Below, piece by piece: positions 1 through 10,609 of a DNA stretch of 64,000 nucleotides (positions are counted from its first letter, which is position 1; each line of letters starts with the position of its first letter). The translations under genes were made by a program, and so were the position numbers. The notes below the pieces were generated by a model. That model saw only the letters and a program-made list of their open reading frames with translations. It did not search any database and was not told the DNA's origin. The stretch is from Rhizopus arrhizus (taxonomy: Eukaryota; Mucoromycota; Mucoromycetes; Mucorales; Rhizopodaceae): contig JAKZZE010000004.1 of the NCBI GenBank assembly GCA_024220505.1, forward strand, positions 1,922,001-1,986,000, in the 5' to 3' direction.

Positions 1-1
1 T

Positions 2-1486
2 ATTGAGTTTGAAGGTGGAGCTCATGTTATTGTAAGGCCTAATCGAATTGTACGTGGACAAGTGATATTAAAGGCAATAGAAAGGTTATATGCGACTAAG
101 CTTGTGATAAAGGTAAAGCGGTGCTATTTGATCAAGAAGATTGTCTTACAGGTTTGTTAGTTTCGTGCAGAGGAAGTGGCGACAGTGAAAGTAAATGAGT
201 TGACAGGTGATGGGAAATCCAGTGATAGAGTACACAAAGTGATCACTACTTTTTTCCGCACTGAATATAGATTGTGGGGAAATGAAGCACCGGGTAAAGG
301 ATAACGAGAGATAAAGATGACGTGGATATTAACAGAGTTGTAGCCTATGGACATGCTGGTTGGGATGAGATAGAACCAGGAAATTACGAATTCCCTTTTG
401 CATTAAAAGTAAGCGATTGGTTATAGGCTATAGTTATTGATTCCTATTTGTAGTTCCCTAATGTGAATTATCCTCCGTCAATAGAAGAACCAAAAGGATT
501 TCATATAAGATACATTTGGACAGCACAATTGATAGGAGCAGGACTTGAATCAGGAATAAAGAGTAGTGAATATTATACACCTTATAGACCACTCTTAGTT
601 TGTGCAAAAGGTAATAGTTTATTAAAGTATGAAATGTGTACTTAGAAAGAATAGATCGTGAGACTGTATACAAGACCACTGTTTATACAAAAGATAAATT
701 AAAGCCAGTAGCCAAAGTAGAAGCTAGATTATTAAAGCAGTGTTATTGTCCAGGTAAGATGAGATAGTAATTTATAGTGAAAAGTGAAATTAATGATTTA
801 AAATAGATGACCCTTTCTTTATGCATCTAAAGATAGTCTTATTACAAACAGATGCTAAAATGACAGATGTCACTTATAGATTTCGAAAGATGCACGAAGG
901 CAAGATGATCCTTGTTAGTGGAACAGCTGTAAGTGACTATATGCGAATTATTGCAGGTGGAAGATGTCCAGTGGATGAATCTGGTTCACATTATGCGACT
1001 GATATTGCATTCACAATACCCACTCGACTCGTCTCGCCTTCATTCACCACAACACATACACGTGTGCACTATGATTTGCTGTTTAATGTGACTTGTGAAA
1101 ATAAGGGCTTGTTCAAGACAACGCATGAGATTGAATTTTCTGTACCTGTTATGATTGGCAATCTGAAGCATGAGCAGATGCTCTGTGTGAATGGATTGAC
1201 ATCGATCGGTCATTATCGCCACAATAAAGATCTGCCAATGTTCTTTGATCATAACCTAGAGGAACCACCAGAATTAGTGACGAACGATGGTGATCAAGAA
1301 GCACAACCACTGACATCAACACCAAGAGAGGAACCACCCAATTATTTTAGTATACCAACCATACCACCTCAATTAGAATTACGTAGACAAAGAGAAGAAA
1401 CAGTGGTTTATTTAACAAGTTCAGCTAAAGGATGTGATTTACCTGAGGCTACAATGTTTTATAGTTTATTTGATGAAAATTGGTAG
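2..1486 (+). CDS. Alpha-arrestin (arrestin-domain trafficking adaptor), 5' end outside window
   Basis: Alpha-arrestins recruit Rsp5/Nedd4-type ubiquitin ligases to plasma-membrane transporters to trigger endocytosis. Exons read 2-112, 161-293, 338-408, 454-610, 646-753 and 807-1486; each junction keeps phase and has GT/AG ends. The N-terminal arrestin strands are visible (glycine-rich start, then an FRTEY region and a GNYEFPFAL-type strand), followed by an Arrestin_C-like region (YRFRKMHEGKMILVSGTA, then SVPVMIGNL). In the tail the motif PPNY, encoded near 1336-1347, is a PPxY WW-domain ligand, as expected for a Rsp5 adaptor. The first exon is cut by the window edge, so the true start is not visible. 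Assignment to the family is from recognised motifs; which transporter it serves cannot be told. Confidence 0.85.
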
Positions 1487-1625
1487 AAAAGTGTATTGTG
1501 GTCAACTAGTGATTTTATATTTTTAATTGACAACAAATCTGTTTCATCTATTTATTTACCCCTTTCCCCCTGTTTCTCTCTTTCTCTCTTTTATATATAA
1601 AATTGATAATAAACAAATACTTTCT

Positions 1626-1862
1626 ATGATTCCAATCACAAAATGGTTAGATGAAGGACAATATGATGATGAAAAGACACTGGAAGAGATTGAGTTACCA
1701 AGAGTGATCAGATTAGATTGCTTAAAAAGAGAGTTATTCACAAGAACAAGTATAATTGGAATTTCACTTTATGATGACCCAGTACCAGTCAAAGAAAGAA
1801 AAAGACCCAACCTGTTTATAAGATTGTTTTTAAAATTCTTTTTTAAAAAAGAAATAAAATAA
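1626..1862 (+). CDS. Small hypothetical protein, 78 aa
   Basis: A 78-codon ORF starting MIPITKWLDEGQYDDEK and ending in a very basic, hydrophobic tail (RLFLKFFFKKEIK). The frame is open further upstream to 1527, but that part is pyrimidine-tract translation, so the ATG at 1626 is preferred. No domain is recognised. The acidic first half looks like real coding sequence. The stop codon ends at 1862, one base before the stop codon of the opposing universal stress protein gene, so the two genes meet tail to tail. It could be a lineage-specific small protein or the last exon of a longer gene. Confidence 0.4.
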   Translation: MIPITKWLDEGQYDDEKTLEEIELPRVIRLDCLKRELFTRTSIIGISLYDDPVPVKERKRPNLFIRLFLKFFFKKEIK

Positions 1863-1863
1863 T

Positions 1864-2416
1864 TTATTTTATAATCAACACTGGACAATTCACATGGCAC
1901 TGTACATAGTCACTAAAACTACCCATAAAGAATCTATTTGATAGTTAACTAAAGCAACCACTCTAACCTTCTTACCTCTTCCAACCCAATAGATTTCTAC
2001 TTCCCATAATTAAACAATCCATCGATTTACTGTTCAAGTAATCGATCAGGACAGTACGAGCATGAGATGAATCAGTTTTAAATACGTGTGTTATGACTTG
2101 ATATCCTGATCGTTCCATGTCCTTTACAATCTCATTCATCGCATTCACTTTTTCTGCTGTCATTTCTTTTTCTATTTCCTTGAATGAATCTGTTGGTGGT
2201 AGTTCTATTGGATCTTCTGTTTTCAAAAGTGAGTGATGGTCTACAATACGAAGAATGTACCTTACCTTGGTCATCAAGGAATTCACTATCCATCACAAGT
2301 ATCATAATAGCATGAATTTCATCTTCTGACCTTAAAAAATTTTGTTTAGACCACTCAATCGTCCTTTTGGCTTCATCTGAACATGGATCGATAGCAAAGG
2401 CAATTTGACGTGACAT
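1864..2416 (-). CDS. Universal stress protein (UspA-like), three exons
   Basis: USP-domain proteins are small nucleotide-binding stress proteins. Exons are 2266-2416, 1976-2216 and 1864-1933, separated by introns of 49 nt (2217-2265) and 42 nt (1934-1975), giving 153 aa. The start MSRQIAFAIDPCSDEAKRTI shows the typical first beta strand with D and a W in the following helix. The end carries the USP signature: DCLIMGSRN, then across the second intron GSFSDYV and CPVLIIK, matching the G-S-x-S-x-Y-V and C-P-V-L pattern of the family. Without the second intron the protein would stop at WKR and lose this signature, so I am confident in it. It is the last gene of a compact minus-strand block. Confidence 0.85.
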
Positions 2417-2527
2417 GATTGATAAAAAAAAGACAAAAAAAAAGACAAAAAAAAAAAAATAAAAAAAAAAATAAAAAAATAAAAAAAAATAGCATGATTT
2501 TATTCAATAGATGGGCCACAAATGATA

Positions 2528-3345
2528 TCATAAAATTCTTCTTTTTCTTTTTGATTTCTTTTGTAAATATTCCTCTAATTCACGTCTACGTTCTGCTTCT
2601 TTCTCTTCTTTATTCTATAAAAATATTTATATTCTCTAGTCAACAGTAACCTCATTTACCTTTTCATCTGTTGCTTCTTGTTTTAATACAAGATCTTGTT
2701 TTGGTTGTTGTACGATCAAGTTGTTTTCATGATGTGATATGTTATATTTTTGTCTTTGATTTGATAATAAACTTAATGTGTCTAAAGACAGTAGATCGTT
2801 CTTTATCCTATCTGTACTTGTGCCCTGTTTAATACAATAATGATTCATAAAGTATAAACTTGGTTTCATGAATTCATCAAAAAGAATATCAGGTCCACTT
2901 ATGAAACTGTCATCGGTTGATACTTGATCCACTAACTCACATTCAAATATCCAGTGAAGCACATTCAGTTTCTTTTCTTCTTTATCCTTTTCACAATGAA
3001 TTTCCAACTAGTTCTTGATTAATAACAATCATAAAATACATGTCTGCGTACCACTTGATTATTATTCACCACATCACACTTGTCCAACTTGTCCATCAAC
3101 ATCTCTTTTAATCGAATCAGCAACTTTATCAGTTCTTCTTCTTCTTCAATTTCAATATTAGGTCCTTTTATTGCACCCCTCTTTATCTTTTCAATATCAC
3201 CCAATTCAAACCAAACAAGTTTTAAATTTGTGATGAGCATCAAGTAATAATTTCTGTCAAACACATATTTAATACAATATTCTTTGTGTAGCAATTTCCA
3301 CGGAATATCTTTTAATTGTTCATAATACAATTTATTAATCAACAT
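2528..3345 (-). CDS. XLF/Cernunnos (Nej1)-like non-homologous end-joining factor
   Basis: XLF stimulates ligase IV-XRCC4 in DNA double-strand break end joining. Three exons (3052-3345, 2660-3007, 2528-2614) give 242 aa, near the family size. The N-terminal PWKLLHKEYCIKYVF followed by YYLMLITNLKLVWFE matches the XLF head pattern PWxxL...(Y/G)xLLxSDLxxVWxE. A later strand has EIHCEKD and the helical stalk begins near MKPSLYFM. The last exon encodes a highly charged helix ending KKSKRKRRIL, which resembles the basic C-terminal Ku-binding/NLS tail of XLF proteins. The 44-nt intron 3008-3051 uses donor GTACGC; a nearer GT would give an implausible 32-nt intron. Head and tail both support the call; sequence identity to known members is low. 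Confidence 0.7.
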
Positions 3346-3398
3346 TTTGTGAATAAATAAATAAAAAAAAAAAAAAAGGAAAAAAAAAGGAGTTTTAA

Positions 3399-4483
3399 TT
3401 ATTTCTTTTTATTGATTTTAAGTGAAAAGTCAATATGAGGAACACCTTGAGTGATTGTGCTCATGCTAAGGATATCGATATCTATCACACACACACACAC
3501 ATTAGTAACTCTTTCTCATCAATCAGCTCATTACCTTCACAAAAATAAGTAGCACAAGTTTCATAAGTAATGCCTCCACTACTCTCAATCAAAAAGTGAT
3601 TCTTTCCTTTAGCAGCCCAACGTTCCTTGATGTTCTTCGCAGCCACCTTCAATCCTTCTCCAGTAAAATTATCCAACATGATAATATCCGCACCTGCCTC
3701 AATTGCTTCATCTGCTTCCTCTTCACTTTGACATTCAACTTCAATCTTTAATGCAAATCCACATACACTACGAGCATTTTCAACCGCCTTGGTAATCGAA
3801 CCTGAACTCCAGATGTGGTTATCTTTTAACATCACCATGGCTGAAAGGTCCATACGGTGCGTGTCTAGACCACCTACGAGTACACCATACTTTTCAACCA
3901 ATCTGAAACCTGTCTGTCACTGTCAGTTTCTGTATGTCACCCCGTCCATCTCTCCTTGTTCTTACCTGGTGTTGTCTTTCGAGTGGCCGCAATGATCCCT
4001 TTGAACCCTTTGGCTTTTTTTAATTCATACACTTGACGTGCTCTGCACAACTATGTTAACTTTATACATAGACAGGGTAAATTACTTACCTGAAAGCAAT
4101 ACCGCTACAACGACAAATAATATTTAAAGCAGTACGTTCACCCAACAAAATCTTACGAGCACTACCATACACTCTAGCCATCACTTCTTTACCTTCAGGC
4201 TTAATATATTCACCTTCTTTATGACACCATTCCACTCTGCATTGAATTAGCCTTTTTTTTTTTTTTTTTTTTTTGCAAGTTACCTGCAGTCAAGTTGCTT
4301 GAATACTTCATCAAAAAAGGGAATACCAGCAAGCACACCTTCTGCCTTCATATATAAAACAGCTTCTTGTTCTTCTTCTCCTACAACGTATCCTCCATAA
4401 TCAAACGAAGGTACATCTTCTGCAAGGTATTGACTAACAAGTGCTTTGTAATTGGTGGCTAATAAGTCTGAATAATGGGCCAT
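3399..4483 (-). CDS. BNA6: Nicotinate-nucleotide pyrophosphorylase (carboxylating), quinolinate phosphoribosyltransferase
   Basis: The enzyme converts quinolinate and PRPP to nicotinate mononucleotide, CO2 and pyrophosphate in de novo NAD synthesis. Five exons (4284-4483, 4090-4236, 3966-4042, 3535-3909, 3399-3481) sum to 293 aa; human QPRT is about the same length. Family signatures are clear: [16 protein letters not shown], then [11 protein letters not shown], then [42 protein letters not shown], and ESSGGI near the end. The last exon adds [20 protein letters not shown], the family's closing segment. The intron at 3482-3534 contains a (CA)n/(TG)n microsatellite. The start codon at 4483 opens MAHYSDLL. 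It shares a divergent upstream region with the coiled-coil gene on plus. Confidence 0.96.
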
Positions 4484-4984
4484 GTTTTAAAAAAAAAAGA
4501 AAAAAGAAAAAGAAAAAAAGATGTGGGGTATCTGATCTTTTTTTTTTTCTCACCTTAGTCACAGCATCTGAAGTGACCATGGCGGAGTATATAAATTGCC
4601 ACTGAAAAGCACACATATGCTTAAAAAGGAAGGTATTCAGGTCCATCATCTTGTAATAAAACTCATATATCCCAGTATTCTTTCCGTTCACATTCTTTCC
4701 CTTCTCCTTTTCTGTGCACTGATAAAATAGATGTTACTTTAATACTTGATAAAATCAAGTGTAAGCAACATTTTATCATACTCGTTTCTTGTGTTTATTT
4801 TTTAACTTGGCATGAGACAACGTGTTTGCAGAGTAGCACAATGACAGTTCAAAAATATTTTTTTTTTTTTTCTAAATATTATTATTAAAAAATAAGCCTA
4901 TTTTCTCTCTCTCTCTTCCTCGCTTCTTACTTCCTTATTTTATAAAACTTTTTTTTTAGCTTCTTTTTTTTTTTTATTATAAAG
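4484..4984. promoter_or_regulatory. Shared divergent upstream region of the QPRT and coiled-coil genes
   Basis: About 500 bp between two genes that start in opposite directions, so promoters of both should lie here. A TATA-like TTTTATAAAA lies at 4939-4948, just before the plus-strand start at 4985, followed by pyrimidine-rich leader. On the minus strand an open stretch at about 4550-4700 reads as IYEFYYKMMDLNTF and on; I could not link it to any family or to the QPRT start, so I leave it unassigned. Poly-T runs occur at 4540-4549 and 4858-4872. Confidence 0.4.
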
Positions 4985-6761
4985 ATGAGTGCAGATGAAG
5001 AACAGTTGAAATTCATGATTCAAACCTTACAAGAGGAAGTTAAACACAATCAAGAACTTAATAATGAAGTATAGTTCATTTTATTTTTTTTAAAAAAAAA
5101 AAAAAATTCCCGAAAGACAGTTTTAGTTAAACATAGTATCATAGCTTCGAATGGATATTGATAATCAAACAAGACAACAAAACGCATTAAGCAACGATAA
5201 TCATTATTTAAGACAAGTAGGAGAAATAAAGTTTTATTGACAACAATTAATTATTTTCATACACAGAAAATTAATGCGATGCAAATGGATAATTCTAATT
5301 ACAGTAATATACAGACAAGACTTGAGACTCAAATATACAGTCAAGATCAAGAAATAGCGAAATTAAGAAAAGAAATTCATCAACTATCAAAAGCTAAAAG
5401 GGATGCTGAAAAGAAACTATCTTTAGAGGTATCGGTGTATTCTGATTGATTGTATACTTACTGTTTATTTAGCAACAAGAGTTTGAACAGGACAAAGTGA
5501 ATTGGCAGCAAAGGGAAGCAGACTTATACAACCAAATCAGATCCTTTAGTGTCGCTGAGCCTCGTACGCCTCGTACACCTCGAAGAAGAAGTGTGACCAC
5601 CTTGAGTCCCTTTGGTCTGGGCGATATCGAGGAAACAAAAGAGACGACGGCTGAAACCGTACCGACACTGAATGCACCCAAGCTTGCCTCACCTTCTTAT
5701 GCAAGAGAGGCCAAGATTGCTCAGAGAACGATCAAGGCTCAAGACAAACTGATCTCGGATCTCAAGCTCGAGTTGGACAAACAAAAGGGTATCTTGCAAG
5801 AACATCAAAATCAAGTACAGAATCAGTCACTCAAGATTGAACATCTGGAGCATGAGATTGCAAATGTCAAGCAACTCAATCGATCCTTGATGGAGGATAA
5901 TGAAAGCTATCAGATCTTGTTGCATGAAAAGACAATGAACGGTGAATTCATGATGAACCCAATCATGCAGGTAAATGAAACTCTATGGTTTGTATCTTGA
6001 CTAATGGTAACAAGGTGGAAGACCCTGACATGAAAGAATCAAGCAGTAGTAGTACAACATCCAATGGATTAAATCTAGCAGCCGAATTAAACATGGCTTC
6101 TGATTGGAATCAAAAAGATCAAGAGACCACAATACAGAGTAATTATAGAAAAGAGAGAGAGAGAGATGATGCTGACGATTTCCTTATAGAATTAAATGAA
6201 GAGATCAAGATACTTCAAGACACAAACCGTGCTCTTCAGCTGTACATGAACAAGATTCTGATGAAAATCATCAACAACAAACAACTGGAAGATGTCCTCA
6301 GTATCGATCAACCTAGCAAGGAAGAAAAAACACCAAAGCCGATTCGACCCAAGACGACAACCTTTGCCCCTCCTCCCATACCAACCGCCAGCCAAAGTGA
6401 ATCGGTCGCTACCAGTCGTCAACGTCGTCGTACGATTTCCTACTGGGGTTCTAAAACCAACAAGACCACACCCAGCCATCATGCGGCAGCAGAGGATGAA
6501 AAACGAAGACATTCTTCGATTGTCGCACCACATCCTGAACGATCCGTGTCGACCAGTACATCAGGTACCGGAGGCAGTAGTGGCTGGGCCAAGGCCTTGC
6601 GTCGTATGAGTGTCATCGGTTGGACGGCGACCAAGGAAACAGAAGTGGACAGCAGTGAAGAAGAACCCGGATTGGATCATTCAAGAAAGAGTCACTCCTC
6701 CTGCTCATCTACACCTTCCATTCGCCGTAGTAATGAGCTAGGCACACTTGCAGAAGAATAA
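4985..6761 (+). CDS. Coiled-coil protein of unknown function, 520 aa
   Basis: Five exons (4985-5068, 5145-5216, 5267-5428, 5473-5970, 6015-6761) join in frame. The first 120 residues and residues of about 175-260 are long heptad-rich coiled coils (LRKEIHQLSKAKRDAEKKL; KIEHLEHEIANVKQLNRSL). Between them is a basic, proline-rich patch (EPRTPRTPRRRSVTTLSPF) of the kind phosphorylated by proline-directed or basophilic kinases. The C-terminal third is Ser/Thr-rich and has repeated basic-Ser motifs (RQRRRTIS, RRMSVIGW). No enzymatic domain is seen. It may be a scaffold or cytoskeletal or polarity protein; that is a guess from composition only. Codon usage differs between halves: exon 5 is richer in CG-containing codons than the first exons. 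Confidence 0.8.
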
Positions 6762-7622
6762 ATTTTTGTATAAACCCAAACACAACCATTTTATGACTCT
6801 CATCCTGAACCTATTTGATATCCAATTGGGATAAAAACCAATAAAGGCAAAATGCGTATGTTGAATTATCTAAATTTGGAAATATTGAGCTTGAATATAA
6901 TTATGTCACTTTCATGGTGGATTCGCTATGCAAAAAAAGAGGGTGATACGATTGACAGATTCATGATGTGTCGCACAGACATGATGATTTTTTAGACCCA
7001 TTGTGTGTGAAGAGCGTGATAAAAATAAGTAGAGGATTGTTCAAGTAGACAGGTGATCAGAGACAATGTTCAACTTTTGAACCAGTGACACGGACCGAGG
7101 CACACTTGCGTTGAGAAAACAAAAGATGAAGGGATTCTTTCACCTGCCACAGTGGATCGGCAGAGAGAGAACACGGTGAAGATGGGCTTGTGATGGTACA
7201 TGTGAATGGTTAGCAGATGATTTCATGACGTCTTTCTTGGTCGAGTCATATGAAAACAAAAATGCCTGATGATGCCTCACTGCTCTTTTTTATACGTCAT
7301 AGTCGAGACCCTGATTGCCTAATTATGTCAATCAAAAACCAATTACCAAAAAAGGAAATTATTACAGCTGCACTGCCCACACGATGGATTTGACTAAACA
7401 AGACACATGAAAAAAAAAAAAAAAAGATTTGATTTTATTTTATTCATATTAAGGATCATAAAGAGTAAAAAGGGTATTTAAATTCTTCTTCTTATAGAAA
7501 ATAGGACCAAACAAAAGAACTTGCCTTGTAAGGAATATATAGAAAACAAAAAAGGGGGTTGCATATTGGCCTTATAAAATCATGAGTGAGAGGGTATATG
7601 TTTAAAAGGGGGGGAAAGGAAA
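6762..7622. other. Intergenic, no gene seen
   Basis: About 860 bp between the coiled-coil gene and the bHLH gene, which converge here. Both 3' UTRs must lie in it. No ORF with recognisable content in any frame. A poly-A run (15 nt) sits at about 7410-7425, and an AT-rich stretch follows to 7490. Confidence 0.5.
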
Positions 7623-8693
7623 TCAGTAGGGTGGATAGTTCCAAAGATGATTTGAATCTAAGTATTTTCGTTTTGGTTTTCAAAATACTTTGTCATAAAA
7701 TGAAAAGAAGAACAACATACCATCAAACGTATTATCATTTTGTAAAAACAAGTCAAGATTGAGTAATTGCTGCTGCTGCTGCTGCTGCTGCTGTGTGCCG
7801 GTATGAACGACAGGCATTCGAATGGCCGGAATGGATGAGACTTGAACAGGAGGAGGAGAATAGGCGAGGGGAGTGTACGATGGATCTTCATGAGGATAGT
7901 ACAGCTGTTCATCGCCAACAGAGGAAGTATAGGAAAGTGCTGAATGAACCGAGAGATCTGCGGCTTGTGCTGCCGATTGGACTGTGGCACAACTGGAAGA
8001 GGCAGAAGACCTACGGGTGTCTGGTTTGGATCTCTTTTGAACTGTTTCAGACTCTTGTTCTCTTTGCCTCTTTTGGGAAATGACAGGTGAAAGATCACGC
8101 ACTTGAGGCTTTAATCGACTACTGCTGCTGCTGCTTGCGTTGACAGGTAGGATGGGTTGCAGTCCTAATTTCTTTTGACGCTGCTTGTCTTTACGACTTT
8201 TGGAGAGTTTTGCCTGTCTTTGTAGCTGGGCATGTTCTTTTTGAAGCGCTTTGAGTTCATCTTTATATTCGTCTTCTCTTTCTTTTGCTTTGGATACTAT
8301 AGATTCAAGGAGAGGGTTAAGGAGAAGTAAGGGGATGAAAAAGAAGAGTTTAGGAATAGTTACCAAATTCAAGAGACTTTGTAACAATCATATTCTTGCT
8401 CGGTCTCTTTACTTCTTGTAGCGTAGGCAAGACATGAGCTAATTCTTGATATTTCGAATTCAAGCCTTCTCTTCTCTGTCTTTCCAGAGCGTTATGAGCA
8501 GACCTTTTTTCCATATAAGCCAGTTCTCGATGTTGACTGATAAAATGAGTAAAGAAGATGAAACATAAAGAATTTACCTTTCATCCACTGAATTAGAAAA
8601 AGATATTCCGTTTGGATAAGAAGAAGTTCTTTGACGTGTAGAAGACATATCAGAGCTAATAGAACCAGTCGATTTTTTTCGTTCACTATTCAT
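7623..8693 (-). CDS. bHLH transcription factor with polyglutamine tract, 299 aa
   Basis: Exons are 8578-8693, 8364-8536, 7721-8296 and 7623-7657; introns are 41, 67 and 63 nt. The start MNSERKKSTGSISSDM is Ser-rich. Residues of about 50-95 form the bHLH domain: KRSAHNALERQRREGLNSKY, a loop, and KRPSKNMIVTKSLEFV for helix 2. His, Glu and Arg at the H-x3-E-x3-R positions of the basic region are those of CACGTG E-box binders. A charged helix follows (SKAKEREDEYKDELKALQKE), a possible zipper-like extension, then a basic KSRKDKQRQKKL stretch and a long disordered tail. Near the end lies a CAG-encoded glutamine run (7771-7793). The final exon adds NHLWNYPPY. The target genes are unknown. Confidence 0.85.
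7771..7793 (-). repeat. CAG/CTG trinucleotide repeat encoding polyQ
   Basis: On plus the run reads as consecutive TGC/CTG triplets; on the coding minus strand it encodes about nine glutamines, mostly CAG, in the C-terminal tail of the bHLH factor. Such pure-codon tracts are length-variable. Confidence 0.85.
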
Positions 8694-9147
8694 TTGATTG
8701 GGGGAGTAAGAAGGGGGAGAAGGGAGTAAAGACGATGAGAAGAAGAGAAAAAGAGAATAATTGAAAGGGTATTTATATAAAGTATAATTTAATAGTTTAG
8801 ACTACAGAGAAACATGCACCGATCTACTGTAACGAATAAAGTAATAAAAAGAGCACTTTTGAACCAAATTTAAAGACATACAAATCACTTATTGTATGTA
8901 ATTTTATCGATCTACAAATCTATTAAATACTCCTCCCCCTTCCTCCCCCAATCAAGGAAAACAATAAAAAGTCTCTGTGCACACCTAAAAGATGATAGGA
9001 ACCATTCAGTTCAGGGTTTATTCTATCTCTTATGCATCACAGACATAAACTTTACTTTAATTATTTATAAGCTGTATGAGATAATCTCTATGTAACCCTC
9101 TCCCTTCTCTCATTTTTTTTTCTCTCCTTCCACTCACTTTCTCTCCC

Positions 9148-9178
<31 letters not shown>
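9148..9178. repeat. (ATT)n microsatellite
   Basis: About nine consecutive ATT units flanked by T-rich DNA. Confidence 0.85.
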
Positions 9179-9283
9179 TTCTCAGTCCTAAATAAAATAT
9201 GACTTGTTTTCTATATGCGCGATTACATTGGGGGGTATCTTTTTTTTGGGGGGTGACATTCAACGATGAGAAATAAGTGAATC

Positions 9284-9289
9284 CACGTG
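9284..9289. promoter_or_regulatory. CACGTG E-box upstream of bHLH gene
   Basis: A perfect palindromic E-box about 590 bp upstream of the bHLH start codon. The basic region of that factor has the residues expected to read CACGTG, so autoregulation is conceivable. A six-base site also occurs by chance, so this is weak. Confidence 0.25.
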
Positions 9290-10427
9290 TGGAGTGTATT
9301 CCAGAATGTGGGGACATTTATAAAGTATGAATGATATTTTATTGCTTCATTCATTTTATAAAAAGGATCATCAAACGAAAGAAATGATCAACAACGTACC
9401 TCTTTACCTTTCTATTTGTGTATCAAGCATGATGAACTGGTGTCTCTTGTCTATTCAAAAAAAGACAAAAGGGTTAAAATGACAATACATGTTGATGTGA
9501 TTAATACTATTCATACAAATTATAGTTCTGAAGCATGCATTTTGCTGCATAAGTTGATAATAAAAATGAATGTTCAAAAAAGGCAATAAAACAAAGGGCT
9601 CAGACAATTCCTCTCTCCTCAATAAGATCGGTGTATTTGTATCACACACATTTTCATAAAAGTCAAGAAAATAAAATAAAATTACGCCTCTTCTTTCCTC
9701 CTTTCCTCCTCCTCTTCTCCCTCTTCACAGGGCTCCTAAAAGTCTTTTAGAATTCATTTACCGTCTTATCACCTCGCACTACACAACTTCTCCTTTCAAG
9801 CCACATGTACTTTCCCAATAAAGAAAGTTGCCTTTTTAGCATCTCACTTCAAAAACCAAGTTTGTTTTGATTCAGCACAAAACTTTTTTTTTGACGGGAT
9901 GAATCCCAAGCTTAAAGTATTTTTATTGTCTTGTTGTGCTATCACGAACCTTATTTTTTTTTTTTAGAGGGAAATTGTCTACTTGAGTCTTTAGGGTTCA
10001 TGTCAACTCTTGAAATATCAGATTACAATGCCTCTTTGTACTCTTTTAAAAATTGTTTGTCTTTTAGCCTTTCTAGTCCACATTCATCCCCGTTCTCTCG
10101 GTCCTTCCACTGCTGATCACCCTGACCTTTACTGCCCTTTTCTCATCTATCTCAGCAGACGCTCTTTAAGGAACTTGTGAAACTTGATCGAAAGGCGTGA
10201 ATGACTGCCCGCAGGTTGTCATTCTCAAAAAGGATAAACTCGACTGGGCATGTTTGATCCATTCAGTTTTGTTTCTTTTGTATTCTTTATGAAACAAGTA
10301 TCCTTTTCTCCATTTACGATCACCAAGGATGACATTTGATATGAAGTGACATGTTTGATAAAAAGTCATGGTGCTCTTTTATTCGCACTGTGAAAATTTG
10401 GTTTGATTAAGCCAATCAAGAACTAAG

Positions 10428-10463
<36 letters not shown>

Positions 10464-10609
10464 ATCAAACTTTGAACGAGGGAGGATTGTGTGACAAAAG
10501 TGTGCTTTGGTTTCAATCAAACCTTAAATCGTTTTCCAATCTTTCTCCTTTTTCGGTCATAAAAAAAAGTGACTTTTTCTTTACAAAGCCAGCCAGCAGG
10601 GAGTAAGAA

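Larger units (their letters stand above)
8694..10609. other. Long intergenic region upstream of bHLH gene and downstream of PDK
   Basis: No convincing coding sequence in 1.9 kb. TATATAAA-like sequence at about 8770-8783 is a candidate TATA element for the minus-strand bHLH gene. A perfect E-box CACGTG lies at 9284-9289. There is an (ATT)n microsatellite at about 9148-9178, a G-run near 9230-9253 and a poly-T run at about 10432-10456. Short ORFs here (for example 10166-10369 minus) have no recognisable content. Confidence 0.45.

Noticed and set aside
2419..2649. Plus-strand lysine/phenylalanine ORF
   Set aside because: Low-complexity A-rich sequence overlapping the last exon of the XLF-like gene.
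3008..3039. A 32-nt intron in the XLF-like gene
   Set aside because: A GT 12 nt upstream gives a 44-nt in-frame intron, more usual for this genome.
4434..4691. Minus-strand ORF of 85 codons upstream of QPRT
   Set aside because: Half is poly-F from a T-run and the rest has no recognisable family; it overlaps the QPRT start in another frame.
7793..8083. Plus-strand ORF of 96 codons
   Set aside because: It is the antisense of the bHLH gene's C-terminal exon.
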